A stretch of 52,276 bases of DNA from Dehalococcoidia bacterium (lineage in GTDB: Bacteria > Chloroflexota > Dehalococcoidia > GIF9 > UBA5629), in assembly GCA_016930155.1 (NCBI GenBank), contig JAFGHL010000032.1:1-52276 (forward strand), given 5' to 3'. A program made the position numbers and the translations under genes. The notes below the pieces were generated by a model that had not been told where the DNA came from, did not search any database, and saw nothing but the letters and a program-made list of their open reading frames with translations. Position 1 is the first letter of the stretch. Every line of letters starts with the position of its first letter. Of this stretch, positions 23,246-31,269 are shown in pieces.

Positions 23246-23968
23246 ATGTACGATCAGCGCACCTATCGCCGCAGCATCAAAGATGGGGACCTTGTATCCT
23301 TTCAGGCGGTTGTGAAGGAGACGGACCTTTATATACGGGCCTCGAGAGACCTCAGCGCTGTAGCTGTGGCTGCTATCACAGAGATACGAGACCCGCTGGA
23401 GCGTTATATCAGCGAGCATCCCGTTTTCCTGCATAGCCTGGAGCCGCTGCAGGTGGGGCCGGACGCGCCTGAGATCGTGCGAAGGATGGCGGAGGCTGCC
23501 GGTCTGGCGAATGTCGGTCCGATGGCGGCGGTGGCGGGCGCTGTCGCGCAGATGGTTGGTGAAAAACTGTTACATTTGTCAGGCGAGGTAATTGTTGAGA
23601 ACGGCGGCGATATCTATCTCAAGGTCAGCAGGAAAAGGGTGATCGCTATTTTTGCCGGCGAATCCGAGTTTACAGGCAAGCTGGCTATCGAGGTTGAGCC
23701 GGACCGCACGCCGCTGGGGGTCTGTACATCGTCCGGGAGGGTCGGACCATCGCTCAGCCTGGGGATGGCGGACGCGGCAGTTGTCATCGCGCCGTCTGCG
23801 GCGCTGGCTGACGCCGCGGCGACGGCAGTGGGCAATGCGGTGAAAAGCGAGAGGGACGTTGACGCCGCGCTTGAGCTCGGCCGCAGAATCAGAGGGATCA
23901 GCGGAATCGTTGTAATAGCCGGCAGCAATATGGGCGCCTGGGGCGATATCAAACTGGTGAGAATCTAG
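23246..23968 (+). CDS. UPF0280 family protein (COG2122)
   Basis: 240 residues from ATG 23246. The family opening YDQRTYRRSIKDGDLVSFQAVVKETDLYIRA is at the N-terminus, followed by GPMAAVAGAVAQMVGEKLL, ENGGDIYLK and GVCTSSGRVGPSLSLGMADAAVV. The fold is related to ApbE-like proteins. The family co-occurs with DUF39 and NIL-ferredoxin proteins and has been linked to sulfide use in homocysteine synthesis. A GTG at 23228 is in frame, but the family start and a weak GGGAA favour 23246. A palindrome separates it from the NIL-ferredoxin gene by 71 bases. Confidence 0.88.
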   Translation: MYDQRTYRRSIKDGDLVSFQAVVKETDLYIRASRDLSAVAVAAITEIRDPLERYISEHPVFLHSLEPLQVGPDAPEIVRRMAEAAGLANVGPMAAVAGAVAQMVGEKLLHLSGEVIVENGGDIYLKVSRKRVIAIFAGESEFTGKLAIEVEPDRTPLGVCTSSGRVGPSLSLGMADAAVVIAPSAALADAAATAVGNAVKSERDVDAALELGRRIRGISGIVVIAGSNMGAWGDIKLVRI

Positions 23969-23977
23969 CCTGCCGGA

Positions 23978-24715
23978 CTAACCGCTGCAGCAGTGTACGC
24001 TGATGGTGATGGTAAAGGAGTCGGATCCTCCCTTCCCATCAGATACTTCACAGGTGATAGTATAATTTGCTGCATCAATTGGAGGACGCCAGAATATTTT
24101 TGGACCATTTCCGGTCAGTGTTCCCCCCGATGCTTTCCATATATATGTTAGGTTGTCTTTATCGGAATCTGTAGCTACGCACTCAAAGTAAGCAGTATCG
24201 GTTCTCTTAATAACAGGTGGATAATTCTTCTGCTCTGCATCGGTTGGATTACGTTTCATAATAATTGTTCGTCCTGCCGGCATGAACTTGATGGCAGTGA
24301 TCACCGGCGGGTTGTTGGGTTTTTCCGGCACCATGACGGCGGTCTCCTGTGAGGTCGCCCCGCCCTTTCCGTCGCTGACCACCACGGTGATCAAATAGCT
24401 GCCGGGATCTGCGGGGGCTATCCAGGTCACGGCAGCGCCTGTGCTGTCGACCATGCCGCCGGTGGTTGTCCAGCGGTAAATAAGCTCATCTCCATCAGGG
24501 TCGCTCGCCGCACAGACGATATTCGATTTACCGAGAGGCTCAACCACAGCGGTGTCGGCATGAAGGTCCGCGATGACCGGCGCGTTGTTGACCGGTTCGG
24601 GGGGCGCCTGGACCGGCTGGCTATCGGGTTGCCCGCCGCAGCCGGAAAGGACAGCGGGAAGGATCAGGCCGAGCGCGCATATTAACGAAAGGCGTGGACT
24701 TAAATTTGAACGCAT
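23978..24715 (-). CDS. Lipoprotein with two PKD/Ig-like domains
   Basis: 245 residues. A signal peptide with lipobox LSGC (Cys26) is followed by a proline-rich linker. Two beta-sandwich repeats end in SYLITVVVSDGKGGATS and NYTITCEVSDGKGGSDS, each preceded by a (C)xASDPDGDxLxYxW-type strand as in PKD domains. It should be anchored outside the cytoplasmic membrane and bind a surface or matrix partner. It ends in HCCSG. AGGAGG lies 11 bases before the ATG. The DoxX/MauE gene is 37 bases upstream in the same direction. Confidence 0.85.
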   Translation of the reverse strand: MRSNLSPRLSLICALGLILPAVLSGCGGQPDSQPVQAPPEPVNNAPVIADLHADTAVVEPLGKSNIVCAASDPDGDELIYRWTTTGGMVDSTGAAVTWIAPADPGSYLITVVVSDGKGGATSQETAVMVPEKPNNPPVITAIKFMPAGRTIIMKRNPTDAEQKNYPPVIKRTDTAYFECVATDSDKDNLTYIWKASGGTLTGNGPKIFWRPPIDAANYTITCEVSDGKGGSDSFTITISVHCCSG

Positions 24716-24752
24716 AGTGAGAAAACCTCCTGTCTCAGAGGGTATGCGGGAG

Positions 24753-25298
24753 CTATATTTTGTCCTTGGACATCATTTTACTGATCCAGAACTGGTGTGC
24801 AAAGAACGACCCCGGGTGCACTATTATAATAATGACCGCCAGGATAAAGAGGGCTACGTCGTAGTACATCGACTGAATAGGGGTTAATCCTCCAAACATC
24901 TGCTCCCATATGCCGAAGCATTCGCACTCAGGGTACTGTTCGAGGCCCTGGGAAATCATGTATGAGTTATTGGCCATGAAACCCAGCACCATCGGCAGCA
25001 CCAGTATGGCCATAACGCGGGGCCAGATACCTATGACAAGCAGGAGACCGAGCCCCACCTCAAAGGCAGGCAGTATCCAGGGAATGAAGACCAGGCCGAT
25101 GAAACGGGCGAATTCCGGAGTCATGAGGAAATCAGGGATGAACCTGTCGAGGAATTCTGTCTGCCCGGGTATCTGTCCCAGGTTGGCCAGCTTACCGCCG
25201 CCTGCGAAGATGAGTGTCAGCCCGATGAGCAGGCATGCAACGATGCTGATGACACTGCGCACCATGGGTTGTTTATCGTATTCGTAGTCCAATGGCAT
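24753..25298 (-). CDS. DoxX/MauE-family membrane protein
   Basis: 181 residues with four predicted membrane helices (about 14-33, 62-92, 94-112 and 142-160). The ECECFG segment between helices 3 and 4 resembles the CxCFG motif of MauE-type proteins, which help form disulfides or mature redox proteins; DoxX relatives act with quinones or sulfur compounds. Function here is unknown. AAGGATGG precedes the ATG. On the minus strand a TATAAT (25342-25347) with TTGCAT 18 bases upstream could be its promoter. The PKD lipoprotein is likely co-transcribed. Confidence 0.8.
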   Translation of the reverse strand: MPLDYEYDKQPMVRSVISIVACLLIGLTLIFAGGGKLANLGQIPGQTEFLDRFIPDFLMTPEFARFIGLVFIPWILPAFEVGLGLLLVIGIWPRVMAILVLPMVLGFMANNSYMISQGLEQYPECECFGIWEQMFGGLTPIQSMYYDVALFILAVIIIIVHPGSFFAHQFWISKMMSKDKI

Positions 25299-25526
25299 AA
25301 TACCATCCTTCTTTCACCAAATGGGTCTTGACTTGCAGAAAATTATAATCTACACTATTGCGAGTATGCAAACCTTGGTTGATGGTGAGTCTTAAGCTGG
25401 CTGCCTCTTAAATCGGGAGACCATATTGCCGGGATTAAGACTCCCAGCGTGTGTTTCAAGAGGTCCTGGGCCATATAGACCCGTCAGTATCCATGGTGCA
25501 TAGTTATTATCAACAAGGAGGCATCA

Positions 25527-25820
25527 ATGGCCCTAACGGACAAAAATCTTACCTGTGCCGAATGCGGTGGATCGTTTGTATTCACGGTAGGCGAGCAGGA
25601 ATTCTATCAGTCAAAAGGACTTCAGAACGAGCCCAAGCGTTGCCCTGATTGCAGGACCAGCAGGAAACAGTCCCGCTCAGGTGGCGCCGGCAAACCCAGG
25701 CAGATGTTCAAAGCCACCTGCGCAAGGTGCGGTGCCGAGTGCGAAGTACCCTTTGAGCCGAGACAGGAACGTCCGGTTTACTGCAGCAACTGCTACGCGT
25801 CGTCCAAACCGGAACGTTAA
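25527..25820 (+). CDS. Small double zinc-ribbon protein
   Basis: 97 residues. Two CxxC...CxxC ribbons are visible: LTCAECGGSF paired with RCPDCR (about residues 10-40) and TCARCGAECEVPF paired with YCSNCYASS (about 65-92). They are separated by a basic SRKQSRSGGAGKPRQ linker. Such proteins are common in Chloroflexota and Deltaproteobacteria and may bind nucleic acid; no function is established. AAGGAGG lies 6 bases before the ATG. A hairpin follows the stop codon. Confidence 0.85.
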   Translation: MALTDKNLTCAECGGSFVFTVGEQEFYQSKGLQNEPKRCPDCRTSRKQSRSGGAGKPRQMFKATCARCGAECEVPFEPRQERPVYCSNCYASSKPER

Positions 25821-25827
25821 ATATATT

Positions 25828-25851
25828 GCTCCCGCAGTCTCCCGCGGGAGC
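25828..25851 (+). terminator. Hairpin after zinc-ribbon gene
   Basis: GCTCCCGC (25828-25835) pairs with GCGGGAGC (25844-25851) across 8 bases, 7 bases after the stop. No T-run follows, so it may be only a partial terminator or a stability element. Confidence 0.4.
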
Positions 25852-25892
25852 CACCATACACTGATAGCTGCGGGGCGGCAGAGTGGTCTTTA

Positions 25893-26177
25893 GTGAAAGT
25901 AGGCGTCTGCAAATTAAAGATCCATATCCCGGGGAGCAGGTCTCTCAAGGATAAAAGGAGCATCGTCAAATCCCTTGTAATGCGCCTGCAGAAACAGTTC
26001 AACATCTCTATCGCCGAGGTCGATGACCATGACCTGTGGCAGATGACAACCATCGGATTGGCCTGTGTCTCCAACCACAATAACCGCGTTGACGAGGTGA
26101 TCAGCGCAGCCATTAGCCTGATCCAACACGATTATCCTTCCGTTGAGATCGTGGGAAAAGAGATCGAAACCTACTGA
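25893..26177 (+). CDS. DUF503 (YlxP-like) protein
   Basis: 94 residues starting at GTG. The DUF503 pattern is complete: VGVCKLKIHIPGSRSLKDKRSIVKSL at the N-terminus, ISIAEVDDHDLWQMTTIGLACVSN in the middle and a C-terminal helix with DYPSVEIVGKEIE. Relatives such as YlxP sit beside ribosome-maturation genes in Firmicutes; the fold is ferredoxin-like and the role is unsettled. There is no good ribosome-binding site before the GTG. The helicase gene begins 35 bases later from its own -10 box. Confidence 0.88.
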   Translation: MKVGVCKLKIHIPGSRSLKDKRSIVKSLVMRLQKQFNISIAEVDDHDLWQMTTIGLACVSNHNNRVDEVISAAISLIQHDYPSVEIVGKEIETY

Positions 26178-26199
26178 ATCAGGTTTAAATCCCCCGCGG

Positions 26200-26205
26200 T
26201 ATAAT
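26200..26205 (+). promoter_or_regulatory. -10 box giving a leaderless helicase mRNA
   Basis: A perfect TATAAT ends 6 bases before the helicase ATG (26212), with no Shine-Dalgarno sequence between. Predicted transcription would start at or beside the A of ATG. Confidence 0.5.
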
Positions 26206-26211
26206 TGAAAC

Positions 26212-28497
26212 ATGGATACCTCCGCGTTCCTCGATTATCTTAAAAACGATCCCGAGTATAAGGACCAGATCGTTCATGTGCAATATATACCTCCGCGCGA
26301 CGCAAAGCCCGGCTGGCCGGACAAGCCCCTTCACCCCGTTCTGCAGGAACGGCTCGACAAGCTGGAATTGAGCACGCTGTATTTACACCAGGCTGAGGCC
26401 GTTAATAGAATCAGGCTGGGTAAAAATGTGATGGTGGCAACACCCAGCGCCAGCGGCAAAACCCTCTGCTACAACATCCCTGTGCTGAATACCATGCTCG
26501 AGGAGCCTTTTGCCCGCGCCCTCTACCTTTTTCCCACCAAGGCCCTGGCCCAGGACCAGTTGCGTGGGCTTACCTGGCTGGCCGGGGGAACCATTACTCT
26601 GCCCTGGGAATGCGCCACTTACGATGGGGATACGCCGGGGGAAGACCGCCCAGGCATCAGGAAAAGAGCACGAATTGTGCTCACTAACCCGGATATGCTG
26701 CATGCAGGCATCCTGCCGAACCATAAATCCTGGGACAGGTTCTTCAAGCGTCTCAAATATGTGGTGGTTGATGAGGGGCATATATACCGCGGGGTGTTCG
26801 GATCACACGTGGCCTGCGTCCTGCGCAGGTTGAGACGCATTTGTGCTCATTACGGAAGCAGACCACAATTTGTGTTCTGCTCTGCAACGATTGCCAATCC
26901 GGGGCAGCATGCTGAGGGGTTGGCTGGTCTGCCTTGCGAAGTCGTGGATGGCGATGGCGCTCCCTACGGGGGCAAGGCATTCGTCTTCTGGAACCCCCCC
27001 ATCGTTGACGAGGCCCGCAGCCTGCGGCGCAGCGCCAACAGCGAGGCGACCCACCTTTTCACAGAGCTTGTACGCAGGCAGGTGCGTACCCTTGCTTTTG
27101 CCTCCACGCGCAGATTGACTGAGCTGATCTATGTATACAGTCGAGACCTGCTGGGCAGCCCCCTGAGTGAAAAGATCAAGCCCTACAGGGCCGGTTACCT
27201 GGCCACCGACAGGCGGGAGATTGAGCGGGAGTTGTTCTCGGGTGAGCTGCTGGGGGCGGTGGCTACCAGCGCTCTCGAACTGGGAATCGACATCGGCGGG
27301 CTGGATGCTACAGTCCTGACGGGCTATCCGGGCAGTATCGCCAGCACCTGGCAGCAGGCAGGGCGAAGCGGGAGGCGGGGTGAACGGTCGATCACATTTC
27401 TGGTGGCGCAGAACAATCCGCTGGACCAGTATTTCATGCATAACCCCGATTTCTTCTTCGGCAAACCTTTTGAACATGCCCTGATCAATTGGGAGAACAT
27501 CAATATACTTCACCCGCACTTGCTCTGCGCCGCCTGGGAGAAACATATAGACGAGAAAGACAGGGAATATTTCGGCCATGCGCTGGATGCGGCCCTGGAC
27601 GAGCTGGGAGAAGATGGGAGGCTAAGGAGGGAGGGCGACCGATGGCACATCGCGCCCCGGCTCTCACATCCGGCACAGGGAGTGAACATCAGGGCCGCCT
27701 CATCCGATCAATATCAGTTGCTGGATGTTTCCAGAGGTTATCAGATACTGGAGACCATCGAGGAGGACCATGCCTTCTGGCAGGTGCATCCCGGCGCCAT
27801 CTATCTGCACCAGGGCGATTCTTATTTTGTTAAAGAGCTTGATATCGAGAAGCATATAGCTGTGGTTGAGCCAGCCGCAGTACCTTATTACACGCAGACC
27901 ATGGAGTTGACCGATATCAAGGTGCTGCAGCAGATGAAGGAGAAGGAGTCCGGAGGCGTGAAAATATGCCTCGGCAGGGTGGACGTGACCAACCAGGTCG
28001 AAGGCTTTCGTAAGAAGAAGCACTATACTGATGAGGTTATCGGCGAGGATTTGTTGGATCTGCCGCCCATGCGTTTCATCACACAATCTTTGTGGTTCGA
28101 TCTTCCGCAGCACGCGATTGATGTTATAGAGAAAAGCAAGCTGGATTTTCACGGAGGGCTTCATGCGGTCGAACATGCCGCAATAGCAATACTGCCGCTT
28201 TTCGCCATGTGCGACCGCAACGATATTGGAGGGGTCTCAACGCCCTTCCATATAGATACGGGAAAAGCGCAGATTTTTATTTACGACGGTTACCCGGGCG
28301 GCATAGGTATCGCCGATAAGGGCTACCAGATAATCGAGGGTCTGTGGGCTGCCACACTCAAGGCCATCGAGGAATGTCCCTGTCGCGAAGGTTGCCCGGC
28401 CTGCATCCAGTCGCCCAAGTGTGGGAATAACAACGAGCCCCTGGACAAGAAAGCGGCGGTTATTTTACTGCGCGGACTGCTCAACGTGCTAAAATAG
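26212..28497 (+). CDS. DEAD/DEAH helicase with DUF1998 domain (MrfA-like)
   Basis: 761 residues, close to MrfA/YprA length. Motifs in order are ATPSASGKT (Walker A, about 74-82), LFPTKALAQDQLR, VVVDEGHIYRG (the box is DEGH rather than DEAH), FCSATI, TSALELGIDIGGLDATVLTGYPGS and QQAGRSGRRGE. The C-terminal DUF1998 region carries a four-Cys cluster in CPCREGCPACIQSPKCGN. MrfA-type helicases translocate 3'-5' on DNA and repair mitomycin-type adducts in Bacillus; a DNA-repair role is inferred. The MrfB nuclease partner is not adjacent. Confidence 0.93.
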   Translation: MDTSAFLDYLKNDPEYKDQIVHVQYIPPRDAKPGWPDKPLHPVLQERLDKLELSTLYLHQAEAVNRIRLGKNVMVATPSASGKTLCYNIPVLNTMLEEPFARALYLFPTKALAQDQLRGLTWLAGGTITLPWECATYDGDTPGEDRPGIRKRARIVLTNPDMLHAGILPNHKSWDRFFKRLKYVVVDEGHIYRGVFGSHVACVLRRLRRICAHYGSRPQFVFCSATIANPGQHAEGLAGLPCEVVDGDGAPYGGKAFVFWNPPIVDEARSLRRSANSEATHLFTELVRRQVRTLAFASTRRLTELIYVYSRDLLGSPLSEKIKPYRAGYLATDRREIERELFSGELLGAVATSALELGIDIGGLDATVLTGYPGSIASTWQQAGRSGRRGERSITFLVAQNNPLDQYFMHNPDFFFGKPFEHALINWENINILHPHLLCAAWEKHIDEKDREYFGHALDAALDELGEDGRLRREGDRWHIAPRLSHPAQGVNIRAASSDQYQLLDVSRGYQILETIEEDHAFWQVHPGAIYLHQGDSYFVKELDIEKHIAVVEPAAVPYYTQTMELTDIKVLQQMKEKESGGVKICLGRVDVTNQVEGFRKKKHYTDEVIGEDLLDLPPMRFITQSLWFDLPQHAIDVIEKSKLDFHGGLHAVEHAAIAILPLFAMCDRNDIGGVSTPFHIDTGKAQIFIYDGYPGGIGIADKGYQIIEGLWAATLKAIEECPCREGCPACIQSPKCGNNNEPLDKKAAVILLRGLLNVLK

Positions 28498-28546
28498 GCG
28501 CTCGAAAGGCTGGGAGCCGCTTAAATTTCTAAACGTAAGGAGAATA

Positions 28547-28807
28547 ATGGATACCTATAAATACATCAGGCATGTGATACGCAGGTCGTTCAACTATACG
28601 TTCAGCCGCATCACGTTTTACCTCACCATATTCAACTTCTTCATGCTGGCGACCTGGATGTATGAAAATACGTCTATAGGCGAATTTGTTAAAAGCAACG
28701 GCCTGCGTCCGGGCGATATGCTGGCCGTTGTGTTTTTCACCATTTTCTTTATATCAGCTCTCGAGTATGTGGTGATCGGGCGCGACAAAGAAAGCGAGGG
28801 ATATTGA
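28547..28807 (+). CDS. Small two-helix membrane protein
   Basis: 86 residues with a basic N-terminus (HVIRRSFNYTFSR) and two membrane helices (about 25-42 and 57-77), ending in a charged GRDKESEGY tail. AAGGAG precedes the ATG at good distance. I do not recognise the family. It sits between the helicase and the convergent ABC ATPase gene, whose stop is 13 bases away. Confidence 0.65.
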   Translation: MDTYKYIRHVIRRSFNYTFSRITFYLTIFNFFMLATWMYENTSIGEFVKSNGLRPGDMLAVVFFTIFFISALEYVVIGRDKESEGY

Positions 28808-28820
28808 GACCGGCCGCCGC

Positions 28821-29558
28821 TCAGTGGCTGAGTATTTTGCCCAGGAACTGTCTGGTACGCTCGTGCCGGGGATTATTGAAGAGAACATCAGGAGGGGCTT
28901 GCTCGAGGATTTGCCCCTCGTCCATGAAAATAACGCGTTTGGCCGCAGCGCGGGTGAAGCCCATTTCGTGCGAGACTACGGCCATGGTCATTCCCTCGGC
29001 GGCCAGCGCCAGCATGACTTCGAGCACTTCCTTGATCATCTCCGGATCAAGGGCGCTGGTGGGCTCATCGAAGAGCATCACCTTGGGATTCATTGCCAGC
29101 GCCCTTGCGATGGCTACCCTCTGCTGCTGTCCTCCTGAAAGCTGTGCCGGTTTGGCGTCGGATTTATAGGGGATGCCCACCTTGTTCAGCAGATCCAGCG
29201 CAGTTTGACGGGCCTCGGCAGGGGGACGTTTGCGCACCACGCGCTGGGCCAGCATCAGGTTATCCAGGACTGTAAGGTGGCTGAAGAGGTTGAACGACTG
29301 GAAGACCATCCCCACTTCGCGCCGCACGGCATTGATGTTCCTGGCGCTGTCCAGCGGAATGCCGTCCACCACGATTTTACCCTTCTCGTAGGTCTCAAGC
29401 CGGTTGATGCAGCGCAGCAGGGTTGATTTTCCGGATCCGGACGGGCCTACGATGACTACGACCTCCCCTCTGGCTATGTCGAGATTAAGTCCACGCAGCG
29501 CATGGATTCTGCCGAAGTATTTGTGTACCCCACGGATGCTGATAATGGGCTCTGGCAA
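28821..29558 (-). CDS. Polar amino-acid ABC transporter ATPase
   Basis: 245 residues. Walker A GPSGSGKST (about 36-44), Q-loop FQSFNLFSHLTVLDN, signature [16 protein letters not shown], Walker B VMLFDEPTSALDP and the H-loop VSHEMGF are all intact, with the GlnQ/HisP-type length. It powers uptake through the permease encoded immediately upstream. The start is TTG (29558), 7 bases after GAGAGG and just behind the permease stop. It is the last gene of the binding protein-permease-ATPase operon. Confidence 0.95.
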   Translation of the reverse strand: MPEPIISIRGVHKYFGRIHALRGLNLDIARGEVVVIVGPSGSGKSTLLRCINRLETYEKGKIVVDGIPLDSARNINAVRREVGMVFQSFNLFSHLTVLDNLMLAQRVVRKRPPAEARQTALDLLNKVGIPYKSDAKPAQLSGGQQQRVAIARALAMNPKVMLFDEPTSALDPEMIKEVLEVMLALAAEGMTMAVVSHEMGFTRAAAKRVIFMDEGQILEQAPPDVLFNNPRHERTRQFLGKILSH

Positions 29559-29561
29559 GCA

Positions 29562-30389
29562 TCACCTCTCGAATTTGGTTTTCTTTTCTATCCAGTTCAC
29601 CACGCGCGCCGAGAAGAGTGTCATTATAAGATATAACAGGGCTACCAGCATCCAGACCTCGATTGGATCGAAGTGGATTGACGCATATTCCCGGCCGCGG
29701 CGCGTCAGGTCTGCCACGGCGACCACGCTGACCAGCGAGGAGTCTTTGAGCAGTGCGATGAACTCATTGCCGATGGGAGGCAGGATCACGCGTACGGCCT
29801 GCGGCAGGACGACATGCCGCATCGACTGAAAGTAGGTCATGCCCAGGCTGCGCGCAGCCTCCATCTGTCCCCTGGGGATGCTCTGGATGCCTGCGCGATA
29901 TATCTCGCTCATGTACGCCCCATAGCAGAAGACCAGGCCGATTACGGCCATTACCACAGGATTTGCCTGAAAGCCCTCAAGCGCCGGCAGGCTCCAAGCC
30001 TTTCCCAAGGACTGGATCATGACCGGCACGGCGAAGTACCAGATAATGAGTTGAACCAGCAGAGGCACGCCGCGCACCAGTTCCACATACAGCGTGGAGA
30101 TTATATAAACGGGCCGTTTGGTCGACAACCTGCCCAGACCGCCTATCATACCCACGATCAGCACCAGTAAGAAAGAGACCAGTGTGACGGTTACAGTTAT
30201 GACGATGCCGTCCTGGACGAATTTGAAGATGTTCATGAAGGGGTCGGGCCAGGCAAAAAGCAAAAGGGCCGTGATTCCGACCACCAGTGCTACCAGCCAC
30301 CACCAGCTGTCTATGCGCGAGGAAGGCTCAGCGCCGGGTATATGATCCAGCTCTTCCTGTGGAATCTGCGGTCTGTCGGGCGTACTCAT
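29562..30389 (-). CDS. Polar amino-acid ABC transporter permease
   Basis: 275 residues. An extended hydrophilic N-terminus (about 30 residues) is followed by five or six membrane helices. The EAA loop is RGQMEAARSLGMTYFQSMRHVVLPQAVRVILPP, followed by NEFIALLKDSSLVSVV, the HisM/GlnP family signature. The channel is probably homodimeric, since only one permease gene is present. Its stop is 3 bases from the ATPase start. Confidence 0.95.
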   Translation of the reverse strand: MSTPDRPQIPQEELDHIPGAEPSSRIDSWWWLVALVVGITALLLFAWPDPFMNIFKFVQDGIVITVTVTLVSFLLVLIVGMIGGLGRLSTKRPVYIISTLYVELVRGVPLLVQLIIWYFAVPVMIQSLGKAWSLPALEGFQANPVVMAVIGLVFCYGAYMSEIYRAGIQSIPRGQMEAARSLGMTYFQSMRHVVLPQAVRVILPPIGNEFIALLKDSSLVSVVAVADLTRRGREYASIHFDPIEVWMLVALLYLIMTLFSARVVNWIEKKTKFER

Positions 30390-30446
30390 CCAGCCGGCTA
30401 ATATTATACGCTTTAAACATAGTGCAGCGTAAAAGGGGTGCGGCGC

Positions 30447-31199
30447 TCAGCGGCCGACCCATTTCTGGTCGAGCCTGTCCAGGAAGCCCTCGTCCTTGAG
30501 AGCTTTGAGGGCGGCATTTATCTTCGGCACAAGATGGGCGTTCTTCTTGCAGATGGCAATGCCGTAGTATTCGTCCGTGAAGATCGGCCCGACGGTCTTC
30601 AATTTATCGCTGTTTTTCAATACATAGCCCCGGGCCACCGGACAGTCGGCTATAACCGCGTCGAGCTGCCCGTTCATGAGGTCCTGAAAGGCGAAGCCGA
30701 CCTCGTCAAAGGTTTTAACCTTTGCCCCTGGTATTTTCCCTGCTTCGATGATTCCCGTCGTGCCTATCTGGCCGCCGACCATTTTACCGGACAGGTCATC
30801 CTTGCCCGCAATGCTGTCGATGTCCTTGCGTACCGTTACTATCTGCCCTGCCAGGTAATACGGGTCGGAGAATAGTATGGTCTTTTTTCGATCATCCGTG
30901 ATCGTAATCGACGAGACTGCCATGTCGTACTGGCACTGGGAAACTCCGGCCAGCACGGAGTCGAATCCCACGTTGACCAGCTCTATATCAAGGTCTGCCC
31001 TGTTCGCTATAGCGCGTATCAGTTCGGGGCCGAAGCCGTCCAGCTCCTTGGTCTGTTCGTTGATAATCTCGAAAGGCGGCCAGGTGGCGTCGCAGGCTAC
31101 AGTCAGCTTTACCCCGTCAGATGGAGACGAGGAACAGGCCGGTATCAGAGCCAACATAAAAAAGCAGAGCGTAACGGACAGAAGATCTAGTTTTTTCAT
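30447..31199 (-). CDS. Amino-acid ABC transporter substrate-binding lipoprotein
   Basis: 250 residues. A signal peptide with lipobox IPAC (Cys22) anchors it outside the membrane. The family-3 solute-binding fold shows LTVACDATWPPFEI, LDGFGPELIRAIANRADLDIELV, DMAVSSITITDDRKKTILFSDPYY and a C-terminal LKALKDEGFLDRLDQKWVG. An acidic or polar amino acid is the likely ligand. The ATG at 31199 follows GGGAG; the frame extends 49 codons further upstream without signal-peptide character. A TGATATAAT box 34 bases upstream should drive the three-gene operon. Confidence 0.93.
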   Translation of the reverse strand: MKKLDLLSVTLCFFMLALIPACSSSPSDGVKLTVACDATWPPFEIINEQTKELDGFGPELIRAIANRADLDIELVNVGFDSVLAGVSQCQYDMAVSSITITDDRKKTILFSDPYYLAGQIVTVRKDIDSIAGKDDLSGKMVGGQIGTTGIIEAGKIPGAKVKTFDEVGFAFQDLMNGQLDAVIADCPVARGYVLKNSDKLKTVGPIFTDEYYGIAICKKNAHLVPKINAALKALKDEGFLDRLDQKWVGR

Positions 31200-31233
31200 A
31201 GTAATCTCCCTTGCCGGGTTACCGGCCGGGCTA

Positions 31234-31242
31234 ATTATATCA
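31234..31242 (-). promoter_or_regulatory. Extended -10 promoter of the amino-acid ABC operon
   Basis: The minus strand reads TGA TATAAT, a perfect extended -10, 34 bases before the ATG at 31199 and between that gene and the patatin stop. No good -35 is seen. Confidence 0.6.
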
Positions 31243-31269
31243 TTCCACAGCACCGGGTTTTGAGGCCGG

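Noticed and set aside
25328-25349. Plus-strand promoter TTGACT...TATAAT before the zinc-ribbon gene
   Set aside because: The spacer is only 10 bases, far from 16-18, and the box is about 180 bases from the gene.
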